A DNA stretch of 64,000 nt from Allantophomopsis cytisporea. Taxonomy: Eukaryota; Ascomycota; Leotiomycetes; Phacidiales; Phacidiaceae. The translations under genes and the position numbers were made by a program. Where the stretch lies: the NCBI GenBank assembly GCA_024752435.1, contig CP103032.1, positions 186,001-250,000 on the forward strand, given 5' to 3'. Within the stretch, counting starts at the first letter, position 1. Each line of letters starts with the position of its first letter. This document shows positions 25,934 to 38,559 of the stretch, one piece after another. A model generated the notes under the pieces. That model was not told the origin of the DNA, made no database searches, and worked only from the letters and a program-made list of their open reading frames with translations.

Positions 25934-28327
25934 AATGAGCGACTTATGGGATATCTAGTTTAGCTTGTCAGTCTGAGAGGATCTGGTGGGTTTTTTCTCT
26001 TGAAGCTCCCGAACTTACGGAGATGTTGGGAGTTGATGGAGATCTTTGGCAGATATGAGGTGATCTGCAACTTGGGAGATAATCTCGTATTCGAAACGAG
26101 AATTCGAACACGACTATAGCGATCTTCGAGGATGTTAGAATCGAAGGTGAGGCTCAGTTACTTTTGATTATTTGGAAACCAAAAAGTCAGTACGTGTTTG
26201 AAATCACCTCAGTGATACAAAAGCTCAAGGAGGAAGAGATAGAATACAACTTGACTCACCGAGTTGAGTTGGGCTGAGCTCAAACGTCTAAGGACTCCGA
26301 AAACACGACAGAACTCACCTACTATGTACTTGCACGCGCCAACCTCGAAAATCGACGTATAAAGTCTCAATTCTCACAATACGACGATAGAGTACTTTTC
26401 TTCGAAGGTTAGCTATGAGAAAGGTAGGTAGCAACTGTGTGTCGCGTAGTAGTTAAGTGATGACTTACCGATGGGGTGGAACGCGGTTTTTTACAGTATG
26501 CTAGTATTGGTAACGACCGGAACTCGAATACCCTGGAATGCGCGAGAGATACCGAAAGATTTCTGTTTGATGAACAAATAATCCTCAAGATAGTATTAGT
26601 AAGTGTTCTGTGGAGTAGAGGAGAGTGGTATACTTACTTCTGTCAGGTATGCGGTGCGACTTGAGTTGCTACTGGAAGTGAGATCGAAGAGAATCAAACC
26701 TTGAGACTCGCGATGAACATGTGGAGATATCAATCTCACAATGAAATCTTCATGATGACTGTGAGTGTTATGTTCATGTTGAAGATTGCTTGGCCTTACA
26801 TGTGTTCCTAGACGCGGTCTTGAGGTGCCAGCAGTGGCTGGTTGAGTATCGAAACTTCAAAGCTGTACGATAGTAACTGAGTATACTCAGTGCAGAATTA
26901 AAAGACGTTCAATTGGAGACGATTGTCAATGTTGACAATGATATTGTACGTTTCGAGGGATCGAGGATGAGAAGACAGGTATAGTTGTGGTGTGATTAGT
27001 TGTGATGAGGAGAGAGAAGTCGCGTCGCAACAACACCGAGATGTAGATAATGAGCAATCGAGGCAACGACGATGGTGGGTTGATATCAAGGTGGAGGCAG
27101 GAACGAGTTGACCAAAAGGGGTAAAGCGGCTCTTGCTGAAGGCATAGTCCTTACTGTCTATACAGACAAGCTTAGGGAGTACATTTCACAATGCCGTAGA
27201 GGGTGTTGAATCGTGTAGATAGGAGTAGACATCATTCATTCGAGTCATGTATAGAACCTATCGATATTGGGGCTTTTTCATCAAAGTACTTCTAATTAAT
27301 ATGCTACAAACTTGTAAAACGTAAGTCTTCATGAAACTATTCTTTTCGATACACCAAAATCAATAAGTGATGAAAACATCAATTCTGCATTGCCATCAGG
27401 GAGTTTCTTCGTTGTCCCTCTGCAGGATTATTCATTGTATAATAGATCAATGTTACAGAAAGGCCTACTTTGCAAGAGCGACTAATCAAAGAGACAGACA
27501 TCCGTAAAGAATAGAACATTATAGATTCACGGTCTCAGAGTACACCAAAGGAAGAAGGCAAATATAGGTGAGCAGGTTCTACTACGACACAGATACAGCA
27601 AAAAGCCAATATATGCATAAGTTCTAAAGAATGTGTACATTCTCACCCTCATCACAACACAACACAAGCATCACTTATAACGCACAAGAATCCAGAACAA
27701 ACACACAAATATGGACACAGACATGAATCCATCCATTACCGTCACACATCTAGAATACAAAAACCACAACACAACACACCACACCCGAACCTCTACACCA
27801 ACCCCAATCTACCACCGACGATTCTATCATGAACAAAAGAAACTCCATCTCTTTTCTCCTTTCTCTCCCCCTCACAAAAGTCTCCCCTTTCAAACCTCTC
27901 TCCCATCCAACCCCAAAAAGCAAACCCCCGAATCTAACAAAAGAAATAAATAAAAAGTTGACAAGAAAGCAGGAAAGGCGAACGGGGGGTTTAATAATCT
28001 CCCCTCGTCCCAATCCACCCACCACCCACCACCCCACATCCCCACCAACCAACCAACCAACCAACCAACAAAGTGGCGCCCTCCCAAACGGCAGTAAACA
28101 AAGGGAATCGCAAGCAAGCAAGCAAGCAAAAGGCAGCAAACGCTCAACGCTAGATGACAATTGGTATCACAATCAAAAAATTCCACCTCGCCTCTCATCC
28201 CCTCTCCTTTATTTTCTCCGGGGACTTGCATCCCCATTCTTCACATCTTCCATTTTCGACGTCCCCTTAGAGCTCTGCCAACTGCCTCCCTGACAACCCG
28301 ACGGCATCAACTTGAATATCAAGCTTA
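25934..28327. other. Intergenic region
   Basis: It holds the 5' flank of the CCHC-knuckle gene and the 3' flank of the PIP5K gene. The sequence at 27700-28250 is strongly C/A-rich on the plus strand with short CCAA and CAAG repeats; the frames there are low complexity. I see no exon or RNA gene. Confidence 0.55.
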
Positions 28328-31326
28328 TTAAAAAGCCTCACCAACCCTCCCTCTCCCCCGCTCCCTCCCCTCACCAGGGACGCTAGGCAACTCCTTATCC
28401 TTCCAACTCCTCAAACTGCCCATACTCTTAACGCTCCTCACACTCCTAATACTCTTCGAGTCTGCAGGCGTCAAGTTCCCATTCCCATTGAAATCCTTGG
28501 GCGGGGTAGGAGGTCTGCGCTCGGCGTGCTTCGCGCTAAGGACACTCTTATGAGCAAAGTCCTTAGCCGGGGTAGGCGGTCTATCCTCATTCTCGCCGCT
28601 CTTGCCGCCCGTGGAACTGCCCTCGCCCGCCTCTTCGACAACGGGGAGTACAGTTCCCTGGTTGCCGCCTCGCTCAGCCGATGGACTCCGCACGCTCAAC
28701 AAGGTCCGCTCGGGTCGTTCCTCCTCTCTTGCACCATCCTCCTCCGTGATAGCGGCCTGGGTCTCGGCTCGCTGGATGACTGTGTTATCGGTGTGTGTGC
28801 GGTGCATGTTCTGGGAGCCCGAGCGTTTACGGCCGGTTGTCGGCGAGGTGGCTTCGTCACCTTCTTGGGCAGCGGCAGCAGCAGCGGCTTCGGCGGCTTC
28901 ACGCTCTGCCTCCTCGCGCGTCTTGGTGATGCCGGTGATGAATTTTATGAAGCGGTCACCATAGCTCTCTGGGGCAATGGGGGAGATTTGCTTCACTTCG
29001 TGGGAAAGACCCTTCCAGAAGTTTTCGAGCTTTTTGACCATGCCGTACTGTGGATGTCAGTTGGGATCGACAGGAAGCAGAAGCAAGGGACTTACGTGAG
29101 TGAGACAATCGATGATTCCGAGGTAATAAATCTCGTCACCAGGACGATTATCATCGTGAGTGGCTTGGAAACCACCATCGTCGGAATAAAAGTAGAAATC
29201 TCTCTTGGTAATATTTTCCTCCATCTCATCTGGCATCTTATCCTTGCTCTGACCCATAGGAATAGGCTTCTCCTGCTTAATGATTTGCCGTAATTCCCGT
29301 GCCTTTCTAGCGGTCTCCATCTTCGAAGGTGTGCGCATGAGTGCTGGGTTATTTGGACCTAGGTTTGGATCCTCACTCTCCTTGTCACCTCCTGGCTGGA
29401 AGACTCGTAGAGTCTTGTCTCGAAGGTTGTCTTGATTGCCACGTTCAAGATCGTGGATACCAACCAACATGGAGTAATCCATAATCTTCAGCTTTTGCAG
29501 TAAAACCACATCCCTTTCCATTTGTTCAATGAACATCTTTTTCTTTTCTGGTCCAAATTCAAGGTGAAGGTTGCGACGAAGCCAGTTCAAATCCTTCAGC
29601 GTAGCACGCGGGTTCTTCTCAAGATCCTCCTCTTTGAAGTCACGTCCGACGGTCGAACCCTTCAAATCGAAAGTCTGGTGGATATCTCTGTGTGGTGGGA
29701 AGAGGTTGTTCATGACAACGAAGTGGATTTTGCGTCCATATGGGATCTTAACACGGTGCAGTCCGTAGAATTGGGAAAGAAGAGTGTTGGGGTTGTTCTC
29801 AACGTGGTTATAATAATCTTTGAGAATCTTTCGAAGGAACTTGTGTTCAGCGTGGTGGATAGTTTTGATGATATACTTGTAATCCCGTGAAAAGTAGAAG
29901 AAACTTCCACTCTTTCCAGGCGAACCGAGCTCCGAAAGGATATACTTGCTAGTCAACGACATAAGATAGTCTGCAGGGTCGAGCTTGAACTTCGATCTCA
30001 GGCTTCGGAATACCCAAGGCGCATAATCTTTGAATTTGAAGTCATACTTCGCGGATGGCGTCAATTCGTTTCCAGTACTGCACATGTTAGCATCGTCCAA
30101 AACGGATTGCTACAAACAGCAACTTACATGTCAAAAGAAAACTTATGTTTGGCATCAAAGTCGGCATCAGTCAGAGGTCTATCCAACTTGGCGTTTGTCC
30201 TGGAGACAGTGAATCGAATACCCGTCAACATATTATAGGCTGTAACCCAGTTGACATGGTTCTGATCGACCTTAGTTCCCACAACGACCCTATCGTCCTC
30301 CTCATCGTCTCTTCTCTTTCTCTTGCTCGCCCTCTTCTGACGGATAGCCTCGGCCCATCTCGCAGCTTCTTCATCCTGTGGAACCTCCTCATGTGGCATA
30401 TCCGAATGTATGGAGCGTGTGGCGCGTCGGTTGATGCTCATGGAGCCACGGCGCTGTGCCGTCGGCGAAAAGCGACCACTGGCAGACACGGCCTGGTCAT
30501 TGTAATCCCTTGAGTTTCGGCTATTGGAAACCTTCGGTACTTCGAGAGTATGACGATGTTTGAGTTGCGGAGCAGGACCAGGATGTTGGAGAGAACTCGA
30601 GCCTGTACCGGAGTTGACCGAGGATGGTGCAGCTGGGGTCGAGGATGAGGATGAGGGGTATGTTGGTGGGGAGGAGAATCGGTGGGGTCCCTGGGAACGA
30701 TCGGGAGTATCTGGGCCAGGGGTGGCCGGGACCAGAGAACTGGAGTATGTGAGAGGGCCAGTACTCTGAGGATTTGTTGGTATCGGAGGTGGGACGGAGA
30801 TCTTTCTGGCCTCGTTGGCGACCGGCTTCGGCGAGTCTATTGGAACCTGTGGCATAGATGTGACCGATGCTCTGTCCGTTTGATCTGGTCGTGGCCTCGA
30901 GTGGCCGTGCTGCGATCCTATACTTTTGCGACCGCGTTCGTCCATTCCCCCGTTCATGGCGCCGTTGATTGATAATGAGCTACCATTCCTCGAAGCCGCA
31001 GACTTGTGATCCCAACTGCTTCCGCTCGACCTTCCGTTTGGTAAAGAGTTGAGGCCGGACTCGTAATTGCCGTCACCACCGTTGATATGCGCGAAGTTGG
31101 CGTTCATGGGCTTGTCGCCGGTATTGCCATTCACAAGATAATCGGGGTCCTTGTCCAGACTCCCCTTTCTCGAGGTTCGTGGGGAAGATCGCTTGTAGCC
31201 ATTGGGCTTTTCGAAATCTTGTCGCAGATGGGATGGCAGTTCGTAGGTAGGAGGACTGGCAGAGAGGGTGGTGCCATTGTCGTCTCCTTGAAATGATGGC
31301 ATTTCCAAGAAGTGTGTGGCATACAA
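28328..31326 (-). CDS. MSS4: Phosphatidylinositol-4-phosphate 5-kinase (Mss4 type)
   Basis: The enzyme phosphorylates PI4P to PI(4,5)P2 at the plasma membrane and so feeds actin organisation, endocytosis and cell-wall signalling. There are three exons: 31326-30128, 30077-29096 and 29047-28328. The introns are 50 bp (GTAAGT to GCAG) and 48 bp (GTAAGT to ACAG), and the frame gives 966 residues. Residues 1-350 are Ser/Pro-rich and look disordered, with a basic cluster (KRKRRDDEEDD) just before the kinase. The PIP5K catalytic domain starts near residue 365. Seen there are the glycine-rich loop GSPGKSGSFF (451-460), the catalytic lysine in IIKT (about 471), MNNLFP, FDLKGST, KIMDYSML (about 597-604) and the metal-binding IID near 722. 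The second junction rebuilds CLTHYGMVKKLENFWKGLSH, the family's C-terminal motif. The C-terminal 180 residues are Ala/Glu- and Pro-rich. A Met at residue 9 is an alternative start. Confidence 0.95.
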
Positions 31327-32142
31327 GGGCTCTCCTGACCGATGATGTTATCGAGACCTTATAGGCGCCGGGGTGGTATTCGTGAACGAAGGTCGTTGTT
31401 ATCGAGCGGCAGGTAGTCGGTAAGGAGGATGTAATAGTGGTTGGGGATTTTGGGGATTGGGTAGTGAATGGTAGCAGTAATGAGTAGTAGGTGGTTTGGC
31501 AGTATGGGCAGGAAGCTTTAGCGAATTGGATTTTGGTGATGCTTGGCTCTCCCGTGACCGAAGAGGGATTATTATGATACTGACAACGATGTCTGAATAG
31601 GATTTACTAGTTCTATCGACATATCTCTACTCCTTGAAATGGCATAGGCAAGTAGGATTAACTGGGTGTATGAATGAAATGAAATGAGATTTTGAGAGAG
31701 AGAGGAGAGAGAGAAGGAGAGAGAGATGGAAGATGAGAGAGAGTTTAGTTTGGGTGGGTATAGATTTGAATGAGGTGAGTGAGTGAGTGAGTAAGAGCAG
31801 GCAGAGTCCGGTAGTATGCAGGCAGTATGTATGTAGGTATGTGTGGTGTGTGTGAGTGAGTAAGAGAGTGAGAGAGAGAGCACCAGAGAACCCTTCGATC
31901 GATGAAAGTGGAGAGGAAAGGACAATAGTAAAAGTATAGATAGATTTTGACGAGTGGCACCAGTCCGAATAAGGGAATATTGGATTGAGGTACAGGCATT
32001 GTGATTGGTAGGTCTATCGGTCTAGTTGGTTTTAGTTGATGGAGAGTGTAGGGGAACGTTGTTTTCAGATCAACGGCATTGGCATTGCTGTGTCATTTCC
32101 CAGACACTTCCCGCTGTGTGTGCGCTGTACTGGCTGACCGGT

Positions 32143-32188
32143 GGTGATGGTGATGGTGATGGTGAAGGTGAAGGTGAAGGTGAAGGTG
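32143..32188. repeat. GGTGAT/GGTGAA hexamer repeat
   Basis: Three to four GGTGAT units pass into four GGTGAA units, a compound hexamer microsatellite. Confidence 0.9.
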
Positions 32189-32679
32189 GTTCGTGCTACA
32201 ACGATTCATGCTAGAATAAGTGGACATTGTATATGTAATACATATATAAATATAGAAAAAATAAACATGAGCATAATAAAACAAAATATCTGTTATCCAT
32301 TATTGTCCAAAGATAGATAGTACTCGAGAATTTGAGGCACGACAAGAACACGATCACATATTGTACATACATACATATATTTTCTCTCATTTTCTCTCTC
32401 TCTTTCTCTCTCTTCTCTTTTGTCGCTTACTCCAGGTACAAAGAAACAAGGTACCCACCTATCCACCTACTCTACCTTACCTCACCTTACTCCGTACACA
32501 CTAGCCACTCGCGGCTCAATCGGCAGCCATAACCAGGTCCACGCCGTGATAATGAACAAGCATAAAACCCGTCGAAGGCTCAGTGTTTCTCCGATCTACC
32601 AGGGCAAGAGAAAAGGCAATCCGAACATGAACAAGCTACAAGCATATGAGGATATGGATGAGGATCATTCCATAATGCA

Positions 32680-32721
<42 letters not shown>

Positions 32722-34906
32722 ACAGAGAGCCAGTATGTATTCATTATATAACCCATTACCCATCATGACAACTCATTGACCCTTCGATTCTAACAGAACA
32801 CCCTAAGAACAATCTATTCAAAAGCCATTTCAATTCGAGACTCTCGATATTATTACTTCAGCGAGACTACTGGACTAGTTGGCAAAACAACTCAGTCCCC
32901 TACCTCCACTCATCTAATCATCTTCACACAAAAACACAAACACAAAACGCATGCACAGTCCTTTCGTACATCGTACTTCACAGTATGTACTAAATGCAGA
33001 GAGTAAAGAAAGTGAGTACATGCCTGCACAGCTGAGGCGGGGAATGGATACCGAGCCGGATTCGCTAGACTTGGCTGTCTGATGAAGTGGATTGGGGGAG
33101 TACAATACCTAGGCAGTCTAGACAGTACCTGGGCAATAGTAGGGGTAAGTTTGGTCGTACGTTCAGGTACGGTATCTCTTACCCCAACACAGGCCACTCT
33201 ACCCTCTCACTCCCTCTCTCTCACTCTCTCTATTAGACGAAAGAAAAGACACCAAACCCCCGTACATACCATATGCATGTGTAAGTCTGGCATATGATTC
33301 AGTGCGTTACTTTTCCCTCTTTCTCCGCGACAAAAAGGTATCCCCTGAGCACGGAAGACTTGAACCTTCACCTTGCTTGACTGAGTCCATCGGTATATTG
33401 CGAGTGGTTGAAGTACCTCAGTTCGCATTTGCGTCCTTACGCATCCAAAGAACTCCGAATACTTCCCTTTGAATTACTCCATCCGGCGCCTTCACTGGGG
33501 GTTTCTGCGACTTGTCTGACTTTGAGACAAATTCATCCCACTTCTCGTAAATCCTCGAATTGGAAATGTACTTCTCGTACAATATATAGTACTATCGTAC
33601 TCTCTCCAACTTAGTCCGACAATGAATGAGTAGTAGTGTAATCAATTCCAGACCCTTACAGAACCACAGCGAGGGAAAATCCCCCTCGCGCAAATGGACG
33701 AGATGTCAGTGGAAGATCACAAGAAACCGAAAATGTGGAGGGTTCCCTCTGCAGAAAGTCGTCAGACACGAATAGCAACAAAAAAGGTGGATATGAACAG
33801 TGGCACCCAGCAGCCCCTCGGAAGGAACCGAGAGAAAAGTCGCCCTCGGAAATTATTGGGGTGGAAGGGAGAGCAATGCTGTACAATACAAAGGTACATC
33901 TCTCAAATCGTGTTCATCGTGTTCATCCACTCTCATCTCAAAGAGAAGAGAGGAGTGGGTTCAAGTTCCTCCTCATGAATCCATGATCCTCGAGCGAATC
34001 TTCCATCCTTCCATGGTGGAAGTCGAAGCAAATCAGCCAGGAAATGATGATCTCTGTTGGTTCTCAGATGGTCAGTCAGGTGCCATTTCTTATTGATGTG
34101 GATTTGGTACTGCATCGTACTTCATATCGACATTCTATATTCGACGGTCTGAAGAACACAATTATCCTGAACGCAGGCACGCAAGTAAGCACATTTCAGC
34201 CAGGGAGTTGAGTTTTGCGCATTCTTGCGAGCGATCGGTATGTCGTGCCGCATGGCCTGGCCTGGCATGGCATGGCATGGCATGGGGAAGCGATATGATG
34301 CCATGCTACTTGCTACCTACCTATGCCACGCCATGCGATGTGATGCGATGAGCTGGACGTTCCGATAACGAATAATCCCTCCTCCTCCTCCTCCTCCACC
34401 ATCGCCGACGCCGCCATCGAAGAAACACAAATATTATCGGAATGCTGTACGTCGCGACTATGCACATATCTATTCTTATCCACATAGGGCTCAATATTCA
34501 CAGCGACTTATAGAGCTAGGTACCAGCAAGCAATTCACAAATTACAAAGCACTCCAGCACGCGTCTCGATCAGAGCCACAATTTTCGAGGGAGCCATAGT
34601 TCACGCGCAGAATGGCCGTTGAAGCACGTAGAAACTCACTCAGTCCCGCCATCAGTGCTCTGAGGTGAGGCCTATTCTATGAGCACGTGCAACCGCGGCT
34701 CTAGATTTGATGAGGCGGTGCACGCAATACATACAGGTAGGTACTTTTACCTTACCTTACTTACACGACAAATGCGCCCAGGTAAGCAAGCATACCACGT
34801 CAAATCTTACATATTGCAGGATTTTGCACACGTCACGAACGAATACATGAAGTTATTGAACACGATCGGTACGTATTGAATAGATACAGAGTACTTGTAC
34901 GTACAG

Positions 34907-35013
34907 CAGAAAGCAGAAAGCAGAAAGCAGAAAGCAGAAAGCAGAAAGCAGAAAGCAGAAAGCAGAAAGCAGAAAGCAGAAAGCAGAAAGCAGAAAGCAG
35001 AAAGCAGAAAGCA
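34907..35013. repeat. CAGAAAG heptamer array, about 15 copies
   Basis: A perfect 7-base tandem repeat of about 107 bp. Because 7 is not a multiple of 3 and the unit lacks stops in several frames, it creates long false open frames on both strands; these are not genes. Confidence 0.96.
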
Positions 35014-35230
35014 TGCATAGCACAAAGTACCAGAGTGCACAGGAGAGGTCCATACATCAACATCGTAACCGTTACCGACCACCAGAGAGAGCTGCACACA
35101 GAAGCGTCGATGATTCCGTCCCGCCGAAATCCCCTCAATTCCACATCCCACATCCCACAGCCTACAGCATATTGCCCATGCCCATAAAACAACAGACAAA
35201 AGAGCAAGCATGACCTTCAAGCTCCACGCC

Positions 35231-35285
35231 CATCGTCCATCGTCCATCACCCATCACCCATCACCCATCACCCATCACCCATCCC
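35231..35285. repeat. CATCACC/CATCGTC heptamer repeat
   Basis: About seven copies of a 7-base unit, the first two variant (CATCGTC), the rest CATCACC. Confidence 0.9.
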
Positions 35286-36585
35286 TCCAGCCCACGATCC
35301 AGTTCAGATCACCTGCCCATCCAACCCATTCGGCGATCTGAAGCCGCCAATCTCGCATGCTGGTAACATCAATGACGTCGCAGCATCCCATCTCATCTGC
35401 CCATCACCACATCATGGAGGAACCCCTTAAGCACATAGCCGCATCACATCACATCACAGATCATCGGAGGCTAAAGATCAAGAGCGTTATGCATACTCCT
35501 CTATGGAGACTTTGCCTGTCTTCGTTCGATTCCTACGTCCTACGTCCTACGTCCTACGTTCTACGGCGTGAATTCCTGGGGGGATTGAGCCGGAATTGTA
35601 GAGTCAAGCCAATGCCGAATTTTGTAGATGTAAGGCCACATGTATTAATATGAACTTGTATTCTCATAGACGGAAGCCATGATTTCAATAGTTCAATGAA
35701 TTTTGTGTTGGTTGTAGACCCATTTCAATATCGTTGATTTTCGCATTTTCGCATTTTCGCGTTAATTTTCCGGGAATTTTTGAATAAGGAAAAATACATC
35801 GATTCTTTTCTTATGACACTCCCCAACCTAACTGATTTATTCTCTATTGAGAACTGCGCTGTACCCCAAAAGATAGTAGGCCTTCAAGGGTGGATAGGGC
35901 TTTACTTCAATTTAGTTTCCTTTTCTAATAAGGAAAGTAGACTGTTTACAATTGGCAGAGGGATTTACTATAGGATTGACAGCATCTCACTCTTGCTCAA
36001 TGCCATGGTAAACAGGCCAATTCACTTAACTCGCCTCAAGTTGATAATGATATCAATAACCAAATAGTAATTCTCAATCACATCTCAAATCAAATATCAC
36101 AATCAACATAACCATCACATCATATGAAACCATGAGATAACTTTAAAAATTCCATTGATTGGTATAAGTACAGGCATAAGCAAGCCCGACCCCCTTTCCT
36201 TTGAGCTCCCTATTACCCCCCCCACAGAGCCAGGTGACGACAAAGTCTTCACAAACGCATCACCCAGACAAGAGAGGTGCACAAAAACATGAGCAATGTT
36301 GGTTGAGTAGTAGCAGGAGAAAAATACCAAGTGTGAAACCCCTTTCCATCGCCCAAACAATAATACCGCAAGAGATAGGTCATGACTCTCAAAAACAAGA
36401 AAAACACTTTGAGATAGGTAAAAAGACAAACAGACAACAGCAAAAAAAGGAACCCCAATGTAGCACGCCAAGAAGAACCGCGAGCAGCAAGGCCGATCTT
36501 CGTACCCCCCCCAGATTCCACAACGCCAGCTATACACACACACACACACATTAAGAGAGCATCAAGACGTCCGTCATATCAGCGC

Positions 36586-37772
36586 TTAAGCAGCGACAGG
36601 AGTTGGCTCAGCAGCAGCCGCTGGCTTAGCAGGAGCCTTGCTAACAGGCTTCTTTGGGGCAGCAGCCTTCTTAGGGGCGGCGGCCTTCTTTGGAGCACCC
36701 TTGGTGGTCTTGGTGACTCTGCCGCTGGCGGTCTTGTTGAGGGAGGATGGCTTGTCAACGACGGCTGGGGCGTCCTTGGCCTTCTTTGGGGCAGCGGCCT
36801 TCTTTGCGGCGGCTGGCTTAGCAGCTGGTGCCTTCTTTGGAGCAGCAGTAGCCTTCTTGGCGGCAGCAGGCTTAGCGGCAGCGGTCTTCTCCTTCTTTGG
36901 GGCTGCGGCCTTCTTTGGCTTTGCATCAGCAGTCTTTGGGGTGGTGGTCTTCTTGGTGGCAGCGGCCTTTGGCTTGGCTACCTTTGGCTTGGCCTCTGCC
37001 TTTGGCTTTGGCTCGGCCTTTGGCTTTGGTGCTGGCTTAGCAAGCTTGGTGGCTCCGGAGGCTCCTGTTAAAACGTCAAGATAAGATCAGATTTGAAAAG
37101 CACAATAGCAAGGAAGGTTGTGTTGAGATATGGTTGGACAAATCATGTAATGACACGATCGCGACCGCTATACAACAAGAAAACACGTACCCTTTGGCTG
37201 AGCGAAGATACCCTTATCAACACCGGCCTTCAAGGCGCGGTTGAAGAGGCTGTCGAACGAAGTGTCTGGAGCGTTGATGGTGTTGTTTGCCTTGACATAC
37301 TTCTTAAGGGCGATACGGCTATTGAGGAGTCGAGTCAGTGATGAGAACACAAACAAAGCAAAATCGCGCCTGCAAACAACGGTGAAGACGCGTAAAAAAT
37401 AAATGGACAAAAACTAACCTGGAACCTTGACGATCCTTAAGCTGCAATGAATAAACGCGTTAGCAATTGTGCAGGTTTGCAAGTTGTGGTGGTGATAGTG
37501 GCATGGTCATCGGTCGCAATGATGAACCATCACCATCATCAACATCAAAACGCGATGCGCCGGAACGTCTGGACTTACGTTAAGAATAGCATCCTTGATC
37601 ATATCCTATTTAAGTGATTAGCAGAAGCTCAAAGATGAGACAATAACAGAAGCGTAATCGTAAAATTGGGCATTATAAAGTGATGTGGTGGATTAGTTAC
37701 CTGGTAGGATGGGCCGCTGGTGCTGGACTTCTTTGGGGCAGCAGTGCCGGTGGTAGCCTTCTTTGGTGGCAT
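36586..37772 (-). CDS. HHO1: Linker histone H1
   Basis: This is the chromatin linker histone. There are five exons: 37772-37701, 37605-37579, 37441-37419, 37318-37191 and 37064-36586. All four introns are GT-AG, and the joined frame of 729 nt encodes 242 residues. The N-terminus MPPKKATTGTAAPKKS is followed by a globular H15 winged-helix domain at about residues 18-88 (SYQDMIKDAILNLKDRQGSS, then ALKKYVKANN, FDSLFNRALKAGVDKG). The tail of about 150 residues is almost entirely Lys/Ala/Pro with repeated PKKA and KPK motifs and ends TPVAA. The two smallest exons, 27 and 23 nt, hold part of the globular domain and would be missed by simple frame scans. Length and layout match fungal H1. A TATA box and a reversed CCAAT lie upstream, and a repeat array starts divergently about 0.8 kb away. 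Confidence 0.95.
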
Positions 37773-37930
37773 TTTGAAGATTGATGAGATTGATCGAAGT
37801 TATTGATGGGATAGAGAAGTCGATGGAGTATCTGGCCGATTGAGCGTCGAAATTGGGTGATGGTGTTGGTGGGTGCGTTTCGTCGAGTTTGAGTTCCGTC
37901 AAGTGGTACTTGATGGCGGGGGAATCGCGA

Positions 37931-37936
37931 TTTATA
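37931..37936 (-). promoter_or_regulatory. TATA box of histone H1
   Basis: On the minus strand the sequence reads CTATAAAT, about 160 bases upstream of the H1 start codon, a plausible distance for a short leader. Confidence 0.55.
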
Positions 37937-38066
37937 GGCGACAGGCCTCCGTCCCTTCAAAAACACACTCCCCCAAATCACCAGCCTTGCGCTAATCCTA
38001 ATTCGGCTCAAGATAAAAGAGCAACAGAAGATAATTCAACCTGAGCTCCCGTGATCCAAGCTTGTG

Positions 38067-38071
38067 ATTGG
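38067..38071 (-). promoter_or_regulatory. CCAAT box between H1 and the divergent array
   Basis: CCAAT on the minus strand, about 300 bases upstream of the H1 start. It could serve either direction of a divergent promoter. Confidence 0.4.
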
Positions 38072-38559
38072 TCAACTATCAACGTCGCTTGGTCTCGTGG
38101 TCTGGGAAAGCAACTCGTCCACACTCAAAGTCACTCCAAGTCAAGTCAATGAGTTCTCCCCTTCTTGGACCCCCATCATCCCCCTCCCCTTTGAATTTTT
38201 TCCACACTCTCTGCCCCGGACTCAGAAGCAGAATGGATCGTTGTCAAGTCGAGGAAAGGACGACTATTATTTGCTATGAATTTGGGTTGTAAAATTGTGC
38301 ATTCAATCAGTCAGATCAGATCAAATCGTTCGAATAATTATCATCACAATCTTCAGTCGTTCATCATAGTCTCAACAGCTTGATTGTTCTCTTCATTTGA
38401 ACGGCGACGCGACATCCGGATGCCCAACAAGCAATCCTCCACTGCTCCCATCTAATGGCGGTGTAGAAGACACCTCATCATCCAGAAAAAGAATCTGCAA
38501 GTTCATTTTCTCTCACCGAATATGAATCCCCTCTCCCCATGTCCAAGGGTCCGCAACTT

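Larger units (their letters stand above)
31327..36585. other. Intergenic region rich in simple repeats
   Basis: No gene is supportable in about 5.2 kb. On the minus strand 31670-31900 is a CT-rich tract that probably marks the PIP5K transcription start. The rest is dominated by microsatellites and weak chance frames. At its right end, 36110-36585 is the 3' flank of histone H1, including a short CA repeat at 36531-36550. Confidence 0.55.

Noticed and set aside
34807..35250. Cysteine/leucine-rich repeat frames on the minus strand and Lys/Ser-rich frames on the plus strand
   Set aside because: They are products of the CAGAAAG heptamer array, open in several frames on both strands.
36638..37084. 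Plus-strand Ala/Phe/Gly-rich frame opposite histone H1, resembling a hydrophobic repeat protein
   Set aside because: It is the antisense of the Lys/Ala/Pro-rich H1 tail; the H1 exons are clear on the minus strand.
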